A stretch of DNA of 8,623 bases from contig JASICF010000210.1 in NCBI GenBank assembly GCA_030044775.1, positions 1 to 8,623 of the forward strand, given 5' to 3'. The stretch is from Candidatus Sulfotelmatobacter sp. GTDB lineage: Bacteria; Acidobacteriota; Terriglobia; Terriglobales; Acidobacteriaceae. The notes under the pieces were generated by a model that worked only from the letters and a program-made list of their open reading frames with translations, had not been told where the DNA came from and did not search any database. Below, one piece after another: positions 1-7,109 of the stretch. The position numbers and the translations under genes are program-made. The number at the start of each line of letters is the position of its first letter. Positions within the stretch are counted from its first letter, which is position 1.

Positions 1-379
1 CAAGATCGCCGCGGCCCACCCCGGCAATCTTTTCCTGAAGCTCGACCATCGGCCGCTGCACAAACCACGCAAGCACAAAAATCAGTACCGCACAGATCGC
101 GATCGCTCCCGCTCCTGCGACCACCAGCACTGCGTGCCGCTCCGGATCGCGAAACGAAACCGTAGCCAGCACAAACAGCATCAGCCCGGCCAGCAACACC
201 AGCGCAACCGGTGCGACCGCTTTCAGTTGCCAGTTCACGCCAATCGAGCCCAGCTTGGTCTCTGCCGCTGCGTTTTCGCTGCCGGCGGATTCCTTGCTCG
301 CTGCTTCTCTGGCTGACGAAGTATCGGGCTCACTCGTGTTCACGTCCGACTCCGATCGAGTTTCAATAACATCAGGCAT
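1..379 (-). CDS. Membrane protein with HAMP-type linker, N-terminal part (possible sensor kinase or signalling protein)
   Basis: The frame is open from the ATG at 379 down to the left edge (126 codons), so the C-terminal part is missing. Residues 1-50 are hydrophilic and rich in Ser, Glu and Ala, with no signal peptide. Two hydrophobic segments follow (about 52-74 and 83-106), joined by only about eight residues, so there is almost no periplasmic domain. Directly after the second comes RPMVELQEKIAGVGRGDL (109-126), which matches the start of a HAMP linker: basic residue plus Pro, heptad-like pattern, Gly-Asp-Leu. In known families a HAMP passes signals to a kinase, methyl-accepting or cyclase domain; which one is unseen here. 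The ATG overlaps the ccsA stop by 8 bases and lacks a Shine-Dalgarno, suggesting translational coupling. An alternative GTG start at 343 has GGAG about six bases upstream. Its place in the operon suggests a link to respiration or cytochrome c, by inference only. Confidence 0.75.
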   Translation of the reverse strand, partial: MPDVIETRSESDVNTSEPDTSSAREAASKESAGSENAAAETKLGSIGVNWQLKAVAPVALVLLAGLMLFVLATVSFRDPERHAVLVVAGAGAIAICAVLIFVLAWFVQRPMVELQEKIAGVGRGDL

Positions 380-1775
380 ATGCGTGCAAACCGGGGAGCA
401 AATAGGTCACCCCGAAGAACGTAAACATCACTACCGCAAAGCCGAGAATCGCGAAATACGCCGCCCGGCGTCCGCGCCATCCCCGGGTAATGCGCATATG
501 AAGGTAGCCGGCGTATACCAGCCAGGTAATCGCCGCCCAGGTCTCTTTTGGATCCCAGCTCCAATAGGAGCCCCAGGTGCGATTCGCCCAGTACGCGCCG
601 GCCGCGATCATCAGGGTGAGCAGGGGGAAGGCAATGGCAATCGTCTTGTAGATAATGCGGTCCAGTTCGTCCGCGCTGGGCAGCATGCGTTCCAGATCGG
701 TGCGCCGCCACAGCAGCAACAGATACAAAAGCGATACGAAGATTCCGCCCACGAGACCGGATAGGATGAATGGACTCGCCGCCAAGCTCGTGGGAAATTG
801 TCCGTCGGCATCAAGCGAAAAATAATGGCCGTCTCGTACTCGCACAATGAAGAAAACCAGCGCCAGCGTCTGGAGCAGAATGCTCAGGAACACGGCTCGG
901 TTCGCCAGATCGAGGTGAGCCTCGTTATTGGTTTTCCGCCACAGGATATAAAACACCAGCGGCACGGAAACCGCCGCCAGCACCAACAGCAATAGCCAGC
1001 CGAGATCGGGAATCACTACGAAAAGACGCACGCCTTTAGCGATGAAAATTTCCGATTTCTCTTCCGGATTCCACGCCGCCACGCTGAGTCCGCCCCACTT
1101 TTCAAAACGGGTTAACGTTGCGATATAAGTTGCAATCGTAAATATGCTGGTTGCCGCCAGAAAAGTTTCGGTCTTCATCTTGTCCTGAATGAGGAACATC
1201 ATGGCAAGCGCGAAACTCAAGGCGCATGCCGCGTAAGCCAGCATCGCCAGAGTGACATGAACATGCAGCCACGTTGACTGCAGCGCGGGAACCAATGGCC
1301 GCACATCGGTTCGCAGCAACTGCATCAGCACCACGCCCACAATTGCAACTGGCATCGTGACCGTGCCTATAACTTTTACTTTGAATTTCTTCTCGGCGAT
1401 AAGCGTCAGCGCCGCCAGTGTCCAGACGAAGCTCAGCAGCATTTCGTAGATGCTGGCAAACGGCGGATGCCCCGCCTCATACCAGCGATGCGCCACCGCT
1501 CCGGTGTTGGCCAGCAATCCCGCCCAGGTCGCCAGCGAAGCGAAGCGAACGTAATTGGGCGTGCCGGTGATCCCGAATCCCAAATAGAGCGTGGCTGCGC
1601 CGAAATAAAAAATCAGTGTTGCGTAAAGCAAGTTGGATTCGTTCAGCAGGTTGCCGCTCTTCACCACGTTGAGAAATGCCATGAACAGCAGGAACGCCAC
1701 TCCCAATCCCACCATGACGACCAGCGTCATGCCAGTGGCGGCTGCGGGTTGCTGTTCGACTCGTGCACGTGCCAT
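372..1775 (-). CDS. ccsA: Cytochrome c maturation protein CcsA/ResC (System II haem handling)
   Basis: An integral membrane protein of 467 residues. In System II it works with ResB to carry haem across the cytoplasmic membrane and attach it to CXXCH motifs of apocytochromes c. The signature is the tryptophan-rich haem-handling motif WGSYWSWDPKETW at 401-413. Candidate haem-ligand histidines are H96, H171/H173, H426 and the C-terminal H464 in the ending GLHAYA, which resembles the usual GLHSY. I count about 12-13 hydrophobic segments. Compared with common family members, residues about 200-365 look like an insertion carrying about four hydrophobic segments between the helix ending at 196 and the conserved FPLLTL helix at 383; an even number would keep the topology. 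The start is firm: GGAGGAG at 1780-1786 lies four bases before the ATG. It sits 15 bases after resB and overlaps the next gene. Databases may name it ccsB or resC. Confidence 0.95.
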   Translation of the reverse strand: MARARVEQQPAAATGMTLVVMVGLGVAFLLFMAFLNVVKSGNLLNESNLLYATLIFYFGAATLYLGFGITGTPNYVRFASLATWAGLLANTGAVAHRWYEAGHPPFASIYEMLLSFVWTLAALTLIAEKKFKVKVIGTVTMPVAIVGVVLMQLLRTDVRPLVPALQSTWLHVHVTLAMLAYAACALSFALAMMFLIQDKMKTETFLAATSIFTIATYIATLTRFEKWGGLSVAAWNPEEKSEIFIAKGVRLFVVIPDLGWLLLLVLAAVSVPLVFYILWRKTNNEAHLDLANRAVFLSILLQTLALVFFIVRVRDGHYFSLDADGQFPTSLAASPFILSGLVGGIFVSLLYLLLLWRRTDLERMLPSADELDRIIYKTIAIAFPLLTLMIAAGAYWANRTWGSYWSWDPKETWAAITWLVYAGYLHMRITRGWRGRRAAYFAILGFAVVMFTFFGVTYLLPGLHAYA

Positions 1776-1790
1776 AAAGCTCCTCCGTAC

Positions 1791-3227
1791 CTATTTTTCG
1801 GTGAGCGCAGCCACAGACGTCTGAGAAATTTCGGGCTGCGAAGGTTTCAATTCCCATTCGATCTGCTTCACCACGTCGCTGAAGCGCTGCTCAAAAACAT
1901 CTTTGTTCTTGTTGGCCGCTCCGCCGATCCAGAGCTGCAACTGCCCGCGCGCATCCCGCACCGGAACGACCCAGATGCGGCTGTGAACCAGGTAAAAGAC
2001 GACCACCAGGCCGAGGCCCATCAGCAGCACGCCAGCCCAAACGCCCCATTGTCCCGGTTCGTGCGAAACTTCCAGGCCGGTGAAATACGCCATCTGCACA
2101 TCTTTGCCTTGAAAATCGTAGGGCGATAACGCATTCTGCTCGATGCCCGGAATGGCCGGCAGCCAGTAATTGATCGCTTGTCCGGATTTCTTCGATTCCA
2201 CTACCAGGCGCGCGGCAGGATTTTCCAGATCGTTCGAGCGGGCATAGACCTGCCCGTCGCCGACTACGTAGTCGGGAATAAATTCCGCCAGACGAACCGT
2301 GGTATCTGGATCGAGCGCCGCAGTTTCGTTCAAACCCAGAGTGATGTCTTTCGGATTCATGCTCTGCCGCGACGTCGCGGTGAGAACCAGTTTGTCGACC
2401 TTGCCGGTCTTCCCGTAGCTGGCCTGATAGAAGCGGACGCCGCCATAAACCAGCGGCTCGTTCACCACGATCTGCTTATGCAGAACTTCGCGGCCGCCTT
2501 TCAGAACCGTTAGGTTCGACCACCATTTCTTCGGTGTTCCATCGGCGTAGTTTTCTTGTCCCGCGCCATCGCAACGCACAGCAAACGGCAAGAAGTGCTT
2601 TGGACCGTTCTGCGCCTGCACCTCGCTCGATTGTTCTCCGCGAGTGAGGCTCAGAAACGCCCGCCAACCGAACTCGGCATCAATGATGCCGCCAAGAAAA
2701 ATCAGCAGCAGGCTGGCGTGCACGATGTACACCGCCATTTCCGAAATGCGATTGCGTTCGCCGAACAGGCTGAAGCTGTTCTCGCGCACGATCCGCTCGG
2801 GATGAAATCCTTTCTTGGCGAGCACCCGTTCCGCAGCGCTCAACGCTGTTTCTTCATCCTTGATCGCGATCAGCTTGTGCGTGGGCAGGGCCTTGCGAAA
2901 CGCTTCATCGGGACTCTTGTACGGCCGGGCATAAAACCTCCAGGCATTCGGAAAGCGCTGAATCGAAGCCGCAACAATGCTCAGGCTGACCAGGCTCAGC
3001 AACAACACAAACCACCACGCGTGAAAAACGTCGGTCAGGCCGAGACCATCCAGGAGGCGCAGGACTTGCGGCGAATATGCTCGTTGAATCTCGTCAGGGT
3101 CGGTTGCGGGGCGCTGCAGAATCAACGTCCCGGCGGCCGCCAGAATCACGGTCAGGATCAGCAGAATAACGCCGGTCTTGATCGCGCCCAGGGTTTGCCA
3201 GATTTTTCGAGGTAAAGGTATGGCCAT
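1791..3227 (-). CDS. resB: Cytochrome c biogenesis protein ResB
   Basis: The partner of CcsA in System II cytochrome c maturation, 478 residues. It is thought to hold or chaperone haem and apocytochrome on the outer face of the membrane. There are four hydrophobic segments, at about 16-38, 70-88, 164-182 and 395-416. A large extracytoplasmic domain lies between the third and fourth. The typical ResB stretch NEPLVYGGVRFYQASYG is at 257-273. H170 (in YIVHASLLLIFLGG) and H415 (in YLVHSRIW) sit in membrane segments where family histidines are implicated in haem binding. The cytoplasmic tail at 434-460 (IGGAANKNKDVFEQRFSDVV) is also family-like. AAGGGG about eight bases before the ATG supports the start. 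It is the first gene of the operon, with a Crp-type palindrome 115-131 bases upstream of the start codon. Length is normal and nothing appears broken. Confidence 0.94.
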   Translation of the reverse strand: MAIPLPRKIWQTLGAIKTGVILLILTVILAAAGTLILQRPATDPDEIQRAYSPQVLRLLDGLGLTDVFHAWWFVLLLSLVSLSIVAASIQRFPNAWRFYARPYKSPDEAFRKALPTHKLIAIKDEETALSAAERVLAKKGFHPERIVRENSFSLFGERNRISEMAVYIVHASLLLIFLGGIIDAEFGWRAFLSLTRGEQSSEVQAQNGPKHFLPFAVRCDGAGQENYADGTPKKWWSNLTVLKGGREVLHKQIVVNEPLVYGGVRFYQASYGKTGKVDKLVLTATSRQSMNPKDITLGLNETAALDPDTTVRLAEFIPDYVVGDGQVYARSNDLENPAARLVVESKKSGQAINYWLPAIPGIEQNALSPYDFQGKDVQMAYFTGLEVSHEPGQWGVWAGVLLMGLGLVVVFYLVHSRIWVVPVRDARGQLQLWIGGAANKNKDVFEQRFSDVVKQIEWELKPSQPEISQTSVAALTEK

Positions 3228-3296
3228 TTCTTTCCCCTTCTATTAGAAAGAAAAAAGCAAATGCCGCACCACTCCCGGGAATTTGTAAAGTTATTG

Positions 3297-3302
3297 ATAA
3301 TA
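3297..3302 (-). promoter_or_regulatory. Inferred -10 box of the resB-ccsA promoter
   Basis: Read on the minus strand this is TATTAT, five of six matches to TATAAT. It would put transcription start near 3290, giving a leader of about 60 bases before resB. No good -35 hexamer stands at 17 bases upstream, which fits a promoter needing an activator. The nearest candidate, TTGAAC, lies at a 22-base spacing. The spacer also holds a short inverted repeat, AAACGA-N4-TCGTTT at 3302-3317, which overlaps the box by one base. Confidence 0.4.
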
Positions 3303-3342
3303 AACGACTAATCGTTTTTCAGCTGTTCAAGGGCGGCTTCGG

Positions 3343-3358
3343 TGTGAGCCATATCACA
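3343..3358. promoter_or_regulatory. Perfect Crp-type operator TGTGA-N6-TCACA
   Basis: The bases TGTGAGCCATATCACA form a perfect match to the Crp consensus half-sites with a six-base spacer. One further pair outside also matches (G3342 with C3359). It is centred at 3350.5, about 60.5 bases upstream of the inferred resB start site, close to the -61.5 geometry of class I Crp promoters. The neighbour on the other side is a terminator, so resB is the natural target. The site is not an FNR site (TTGAT-N4-ATCAA). The reader protein is unknown; the Crp/Fnr-family gene at 7462 does not carry the residues CRP uses for this sequence. Confidence 0.6.
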
Positions 3359-3435
3359 CAGCCGCTTAGAGTTACGCAGGAATTTCGCGCAGGGAAGGGG
3401 CGTAAATCGAGTCGCGCAAGGCCGAGAGACAAGAA

Positions 3436-3470
3436 ACGGGTCGCCGGAAACGACGATTCCGGCGACCCGT
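3436..3470 (-). terminator. Rho-independent-type terminator of the OmpA-domain gene
   Basis: A perfect 14-base-pair stem (3436-3449 with 3457-3470, arm ACGGGTCGCCGGAA) encloses a seven-base loop. On the minus strand it begins 22 bases past the stop codon at 3493 and is followed by TTCTTGTCTCT, a broken but T-rich run. On the plus strand no T run follows, so it serves the minus-strand gene. It isolates the resB operon from readthrough. Confidence 0.8.
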
Positions 3471-3492
3471 CAGATCAATCTAGGTCAATCCC

Positions 3493-5250
3493 TTATTGCT
3501 GTTTGCTGCTGACTTTCTCCTTTTTCGACGCCATTTCCACGCCACCTTCCTTGGTCGGGCCGTTGCGGTCAACCAGCCGCGCGAAGTCGGCGCTCTTTAC
3601 CGGATAAGTAACCGTCGACTCCTTGCCCGCCGGCGTCACATTCACATCGACGCGGCGGTTATAGGCGTAAACAATGGTTGTAAATCTTGCCTGCAAGGTT
3701 TTTTGTTCTTCCGGGCTGAGATCCGAAGTCTGTCCGATCAGCTCCTTTACTTGAGCAGCCGTCAGGTTTTTCTCTTTCCCAAACGCCTGGGTTTCGATGT
3801 TCGCTTCCGGAACCCCTTGCTGCACCAGGAACATCTTTGCCAGGTCGGCGCGCCGCTCGGAAAGAGGCTTGTTGTAGGCTTCCGGACCGCGTTTGTCGGC
3901 ATGCCCGGCCAGGATCAGACGCGCATCCGGCTGGCCCGCGAGATATTGCTTGAAGGCCGCGGCGATGGACGTAAGCGTTTCCTGCTCGCTCGGCAGCAGG
4001 GCCGCTTCCGATTTCACCGATCGCGGCCGGTCCGTCGGGAAGAAAACGCTGCGCATCGAGAGTTCAACCGGTGGCTGCTCAATGTCGCCGACGATGTGAA
4101 GCGTAGCGGTTTTGGTTTCCGTCCCGCCGCAACCATTGCTGGCATTGAGCGTATAGGTGACTGTTTCATCGACCGGTCCCAGATCAGTTTTCTTGGGCGT
4201 GATCTGCAGATTCTGGTTGCCGCTGGCAGCGACCGTCCCCAGCGGGTCAATCGATATTGTGGTGGCGTTGCCCGAACTCCAGTTCAAAGCCGCGCTCCCT
4301 TGCTCCACTACCTTGTCTCCGACCTTCTTGTAGCGAACTTCTGCCGGAGAAAGTTCCAGGTTGGCCTGGACCGCGTTATTCAAATTCACCGTCGCGCTCG
4401 AGGTCGCCGTGCCTCCCGGGCCTTGAGCGGTAAGCTGATACGTTGTAGTTTGTTTGGGTTCGACCGACTGTTGTCCACTATTTGCGACCGGGCCAACGGG
4501 CGTGATCTCAACCTGAGGCGCGTCGGTTGAACTCCACTTCAGCTGCGTAGAGTCTCCGCAGTTAACCTGCGCCGAAGCCACCGTCAGATCGGCAGTTGGC
4601 TTTGCCACAGCCACGGTCGCGCTTGCCGTTCCCACGGTGAAACGTGGAACCGCGCCGAGTTTCTGCCCCCGCGGCCAGTCCACCGTCTTGCGCACTCCTT
4701 TGGGAACATCGACCACCACTCGCTTATCGGCGGGAACGTTGACCGACCCCGACCAGACTTCCTTATCTTCGTGCAGAACAGAAACCTGATAGGTTCCCGG
4801 CGGCACAACTAGTTCCTGCTTCCACCAGAAGTCGTTGTTAAACTCATCGCCGTGCCCGACAAAAAATGCGGGAGTCTTGCCATTCAGCAAAACGGCATCC
4901 CGGTCAGCGCCTTCAATCGTCATTGCTCCGAAAGGTCCCGAAACCGTGCCGGTAACCGCATTCAGAGTCACATCAAGATTCGTGCTTTTTCCGGCGGTAA
5001 TCGTTACATTGCGGGTTTCCGGGCTGTATCCGTAATTAACCAGCTCGATCTTATGGTCTCCCGCGCTCAAATTCAGGGAGTGATGCTTGCTGGCTTCACT
5101 GATGGCTTTGCCATCCACAAAAATATAGGCTTGTTTAGGAGTAATGTGCAGAATGAGCTTGCCGTCCTGGGCAACGCTCGAAATTCCACTTCCGAGTACG
5201 AGCAAAATAGCCGACGCGATCAGGTAACTTACGCGGTGTTGAACCTTCAT
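3493..5250 (-). CDS. Secreted PEGA / Ig-like / OmpA-domain envelope protein
   Basis: A protein of 585 residues starting at the ATG at 5250, which has GGAAGGGGG seven bases upstream. The same frame is open to 5322, but those 24 extra residues would bury the signal peptide. Residues 1-27 are a Sec signal (MKVQHR, a hydrophobic core, then probable cleavage after SVA). Next come a PEGA domain (about 31-97, with IFVDGK and LSAGDHKIELVNYGY), a second PEGA-like unit (about 105-184), two Ig-like domains (about 221-290 and 296-387, each with an L-W-S-S core), and an OmpA C-terminal domain (about 396-537). The OmpA part shows GHADKRG with D452, YNKPLSERRAD with R466/R467, and NRRVDV at 531-536. These match the Asp and Arg that bind diaminopimelate in peptidoglycan. 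About 30 extra residues rich in Gln and Glu separate FGKEKN from NRRVDV. It probably anchors to the cell wall while the PEGA/Ig arm reaches outward or binds partners. No OmpA barrel is present, and the true partner is unknown. Confidence 0.88.
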   Translation of the reverse strand: MKVQHRVSYLIASAILLVLGSGISSVAQDGKLILHITPKQAYIFVDGKAISEASKHHSLNLSAGDHKIELVNYGYSPETRNVTITAGKSTNLDVTLNAVTGTVSGPFGAMTIEGADRDAVLLNGKTPAFFVGHGDEFNNDFWWKQELVVPPGTYQVSVLHEDKEVWSGSVNVPADKRVVVDVPKGVRKTVDWPRGQKLGAVPRFTVGTASATVAVAKPTADLTVASAQVNCGDSTQLKWSSTDAPQVEITPVGPVANSGQQSVEPKQTTTYQLTAQGPGGTATSSATVNLNNAVQANLELSPAEVRYKKVGDKVVEQGSAALNWSSGNATTISIDPLGTVAASGNQNLQITPKKTDLGPVDETVTYTLNASNGCGGTETKTATLHIVGDIEQPPVELSMRSVFFPTDRPRSVKSEAALLPSEQETLTSIAAAFKQYLAGQPDARLILAGHADKRGPEAYNKPLSERRADLAKMFLVQQGVPEANIETQAFGKEKNLTAAQVKELIGQTSDLSPEEQKTLQARFTTIVYAYNRRVDVNVTPAGKESTVTYPVKSADFARLVDRNGPTKEGGVEMASKKEKVSSKQQ

Positions 5251-5287
5251 CTTCAACCCCCTTCCACATACTTTGAGAAACCCACAA

Positions 5288-5293
5288 ATTGTA
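5288..5293 (-). promoter_or_regulatory. Probable -10 box of the OmpA-domain gene
   Basis: On the minus strand the bases read TACAAT, five of six matches to TATAAT. It lies 38 bases before the start codon and would give a leader of roughly 31 bases. The hexamer 17 bases upstream (TTACGA) is a poor -35, so the assignment rests on the -10 and its position. Confidence 0.4.
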
Positions 5294-5437
5294 CACCTGA
5301 AAGGCTTTGTTCGTAACCTCAAAACAACCCCAGATTCTCAGCCAACTAGCCCTTTCAAGGCAGCCTTTGTGGCGATAGCCAAGGAAGGTGAACCGGGCTT
5401 CGGCTCGCACCGTTCCTGCCCGCTCCTACCGGGATCA

Positions 5438-5467
5438 TTGACTTGAGCTTCTTGTGGCCGCTATCGT
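5438..5467 (+). promoter_or_regulatory. Possible promoter giving a leaderless DUF2252 mRNA
   Basis: TTGACT at 5438-5443 (five of six matches to the -35 consensus) is followed after 18 bases by TATCGT at 5462-5467 (four of six). Transcription would begin at about 5474, one base before the ATG at 5475. That would explain why neither start candidate of the gene has a Shine-Dalgarno sequence. The -10 match is only moderate. Confidence 0.3.
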
Positions 5468-5474
5468 TGCCCCC

Positions 5475-6575
5475 ATGAACGTTGTTAAAGCCACACGCCA
5501 GTTCGAAAGCTGGCTGGCTCTTCGCACGCGCATTGAAAAAAAAGACCTTCGCCTCAAGCACGATCGCATGAAGGCCGAGCTATTTCCTTTCTTCCGTGCG
5601 ACTTACTATCGCTGGGTACAGCTCTGGTTTGAAACGTGCCCCGACCTTGCCAAGGCGCCGCAGGTTCTGGCGGTAGGCGACCTGCACGTGGAAAATTTCG
5701 GCACGTGGCGCGACATTGAAGGCCGCCTCATCTGGGGCGTCAACGATTTCGATGAGGCCTGGCCCATGGCTTACACGATCGACCTGGTTCGGCTCGCGGT
5801 CAGCGCTCATCTTGCGGTGGAAGCGGGAGGTCTTTCTCTGAAACGCGAAGATATCTGCGAAACCATTCTCGCGGGCTATCGCGAAAGCCTGGAGGCGAAA
5901 GGTCTCGCCTTTGTGCTCGGGGAAAAGCATCAATGGCTGCGGCAGATTGCGGAGGGGGAACTGCGCGATCCCGTTCGATTCTGGAAAAAAATGGATTCAT
6001 TTCCCACGCTGAAACAGGAAATTCCTGTGAGCGCCGTCGATGCCATCGAACATCTCATGCCCGCGTCAGGAATTGAATATCGCCTCGTCCACCGCGTCGC
6101 GGGACTGGGCAGCCTCGGCCACGCACGCTACGTTGCCTTGGCTGACTGGCACGGGGGCCGCATTGCCCGCGAAGCCAAAGCCCTGGTCCCTTCTTCCGCC
6201 TGCTGGACCGAATGCCTTAACGCCGGCAAGCTCCCCGGGCCGGGTGAAATTCTCTACCAGACCATCATCAATCGTGCGGTGCGCTGTCCTGATCCCTTCG
6301 TCCAGTTGCGTGGCCGCTGGATTGTCCGCCGCCTCGCTCCTCATTGCTCGCGAATTGAGCTGGCCTCCCTCCGCGGTCCGGATATCGAGCTTCGCCTGCT
6401 TCACGCCATGGGCTGGGAATCCGCCAACATCCATCTCGGTACTCCATCGGCTCGTAAATCCATACTTCAGCATCTGCGCCGGCAAAAAGAAAGATGGCTG
6501 CACGCGGCCGCTGCGGCAATGCTGGAGGCCGTTCGTGAAGACTGGGCCGTGTGGAAAAAAAAGGGATATCGCTGA
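5475..6575 (+). CDS. DUF2252 family protein
   Basis: The ATG start gives 366 residues; a GTG seven codons upstream at 5454 is the alternative, and neither has a clear Shine-Dalgarno. DUF2252 members are widespread in bacteria and have no firmly established reaction. The family's hallmarks are present: KHDRMKAELFPFFRATYYRW near the N-terminus (28-47), GDLHVENFG (68-76) and VNDFDEA (89-95), followed by a conserved helical stretch IDLVRLAVSAHLA (102-114). The GDLHxxN and DFD pair resembles the catalytic loop and metal-binding Asp of aminoglycoside-phosphotransferase-like kinases. A phosphotransferase role is therefore a reasonable guess, but only a guess. No signal peptide or membrane helix is seen, so it is probably cytoplasmic. 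It is somewhat shorter than many members but ends cleanly. A run of eight A (6555-6562) lies five codons before the stop. It is transcribed away from the OmpA-domain gene, with 224 bases between the two starts. Confidence 0.88.
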   Translation: MNVVKATRQFESWLALRTRIEKKDLRLKHDRMKAELFPFFRATYYRWVQLWFETCPDLAKAPQVLAVGDLHVENFGTWRDIEGRLIWGVNDFDEAWPMAYTIDLVRLAVSAHLAVEAGGLSLKREDICETILAGYRESLEAKGLAFVLGEKHQWLRQIAEGELRDPVRFWKKMDSFPTLKQEIPVSAVDAIEHLMPASGIEYRLVHRVAGLGSLGHARYVALADWHGGRIAREAKALVPSSACWTECLNAGKLPGPGEILYQTIINRAVRCPDPFVQLRGRWIVRRLAPHCSRIELASLRGPDIELRLLHAMGWESANIHLGTPSARKSILQHLRRQKERWLHAAAAAMLEAVREDWAVWKKKGYR

Positions 6576-6630
6576 GACCCCTTTCCACGGGTGCTACATT
6601 AAATTGTCCTGCCGCTACAGTGTCTACCTT

Positions 6631-6936
6631 ATGGATTTCCAGGCGCGTAGTTTTGGACACTTAGGGAGCGCTGCTTCTCAATTTGGCATGGATCCCGAAC
6701 ATTCGTTTCCGGACGCGCTCGTAGGCAGTTTCCTATCCTCCCTCTCGCGCACGCGGCGCCTGGAGGATCGCATTCGCAAGTTGTGCGTGGACGCCGTCGT
6801 TTGCGCGGACCCGGTTCAACTCGAACGGATCATGGAGCGGCTCAAAGCGGCCCTGCACGATCACTCTTCGAACGTCCGGAGAATGGCTGCCGCAGGTCCT
6901 TGCCGGCACGAACGCAGAAGGCAGGACTGCGGCTAA
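6631..6936 (+). CDS. Small hypothetical protein, L-C...D...L...L...H type
   Basis: A 101-residue ORF starting 55 bases after the DUF2252 stop. No Shine-Dalgarno precedes this ATG or the in-frame ATG at 6688, so the start is uncertain (the second gives 82 residues). The N-terminal half has no recognisable feature. Residues 43-86 should form two helices with the pattern I48, L51-C52, D60, L64, L71, L75, H78. This matches the 53-residue ORF at 7110 without gaps over 31 positions. I associate such mini-proteins with acidobacterial genomes; their function is unknown to me. The open frame continues upstream over the end of the DUF2252 gene in the +1 frame, back to 6040. There is no signal peptide or membrane helix, and the Arg/His-rich tail is unremarkable. 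It could be a chance ORF, but the resemblance to its neighbour argues otherwise. Confidence 0.5.
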   Translation: MDFQARSFGHLGSAASQFGMDPEHSFPDALVGSFLSSLSRTRRLEDRIRKLCVDAVVCADPVQLERIMERLKAALHDHSSNVRRMAAAGPCRHERRRQDCG

Positions 6937-7109
6937 CGCAGATTTGCTTCCTTCACTTCTCAAGTTCCTATCATGAGAGTTGTATTGGGGTTCATTCCCG
7001 TTCCCTCCCTTCCGCCGCATCCATAGACGGCCCTTCGACGCCGCTTGCCCCTTAGCGTTCGACAGCGAACATACTCCATCTTTCAATTGCTGTAATACTT
7101 CCGGTTTCT

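Noticed and set aside
255..764. Plus-strand open frame of 169 codons over the end of ccsA
   Set aside because: It lies opposite the ccsA and HAMP-gene reading frames, which have clear family motifs. Its composition is the low-complexity Arg/Gln/Pro type of an antisense shadow.
1467..2129. Plus-strand open frame of 220 codons across the ccsA/resB junction
   Set aside because: It spans two clear genes on the other strand and has no ribosome-binding site or recognisable domain.
3496..4530. Plus-strand open frame of 344 codons antisense to the OmpA-domain gene
   Set aside because: The minus strand encodes recognisable OmpA, Ig-like and PEGA domains there. The plus-strand product is rich in Arg, Phe and His without any motif, as expected for an antisense frame in GC-rich DNA.
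5251..5322. Upstream extension of the OmpA-domain protein by 24 residues
   Set aside because: The extension would place basic and Cys-containing residues ahead of the signal peptide. The ATG at 5250 has a good Shine-Dalgarno and starts a standard Sec signal.
6551..6588. Hairpin over the DUF2252 stop codon as a terminator
   Set aside because: The stem has a five-A bulge and no T run follows, so it does not fit a rho-independent terminator. It is mentioned only in the slippage finding.
7057..7070. GTTCG-N4-CGAAC inverted repeat, resembling a LexA box
   Set aside because: The half-sites are in the opposite order to the Bacillus-type SOS box (CGAAC-N4-GTTCG). The arms are only five bases, and no SOS gene is nearby.
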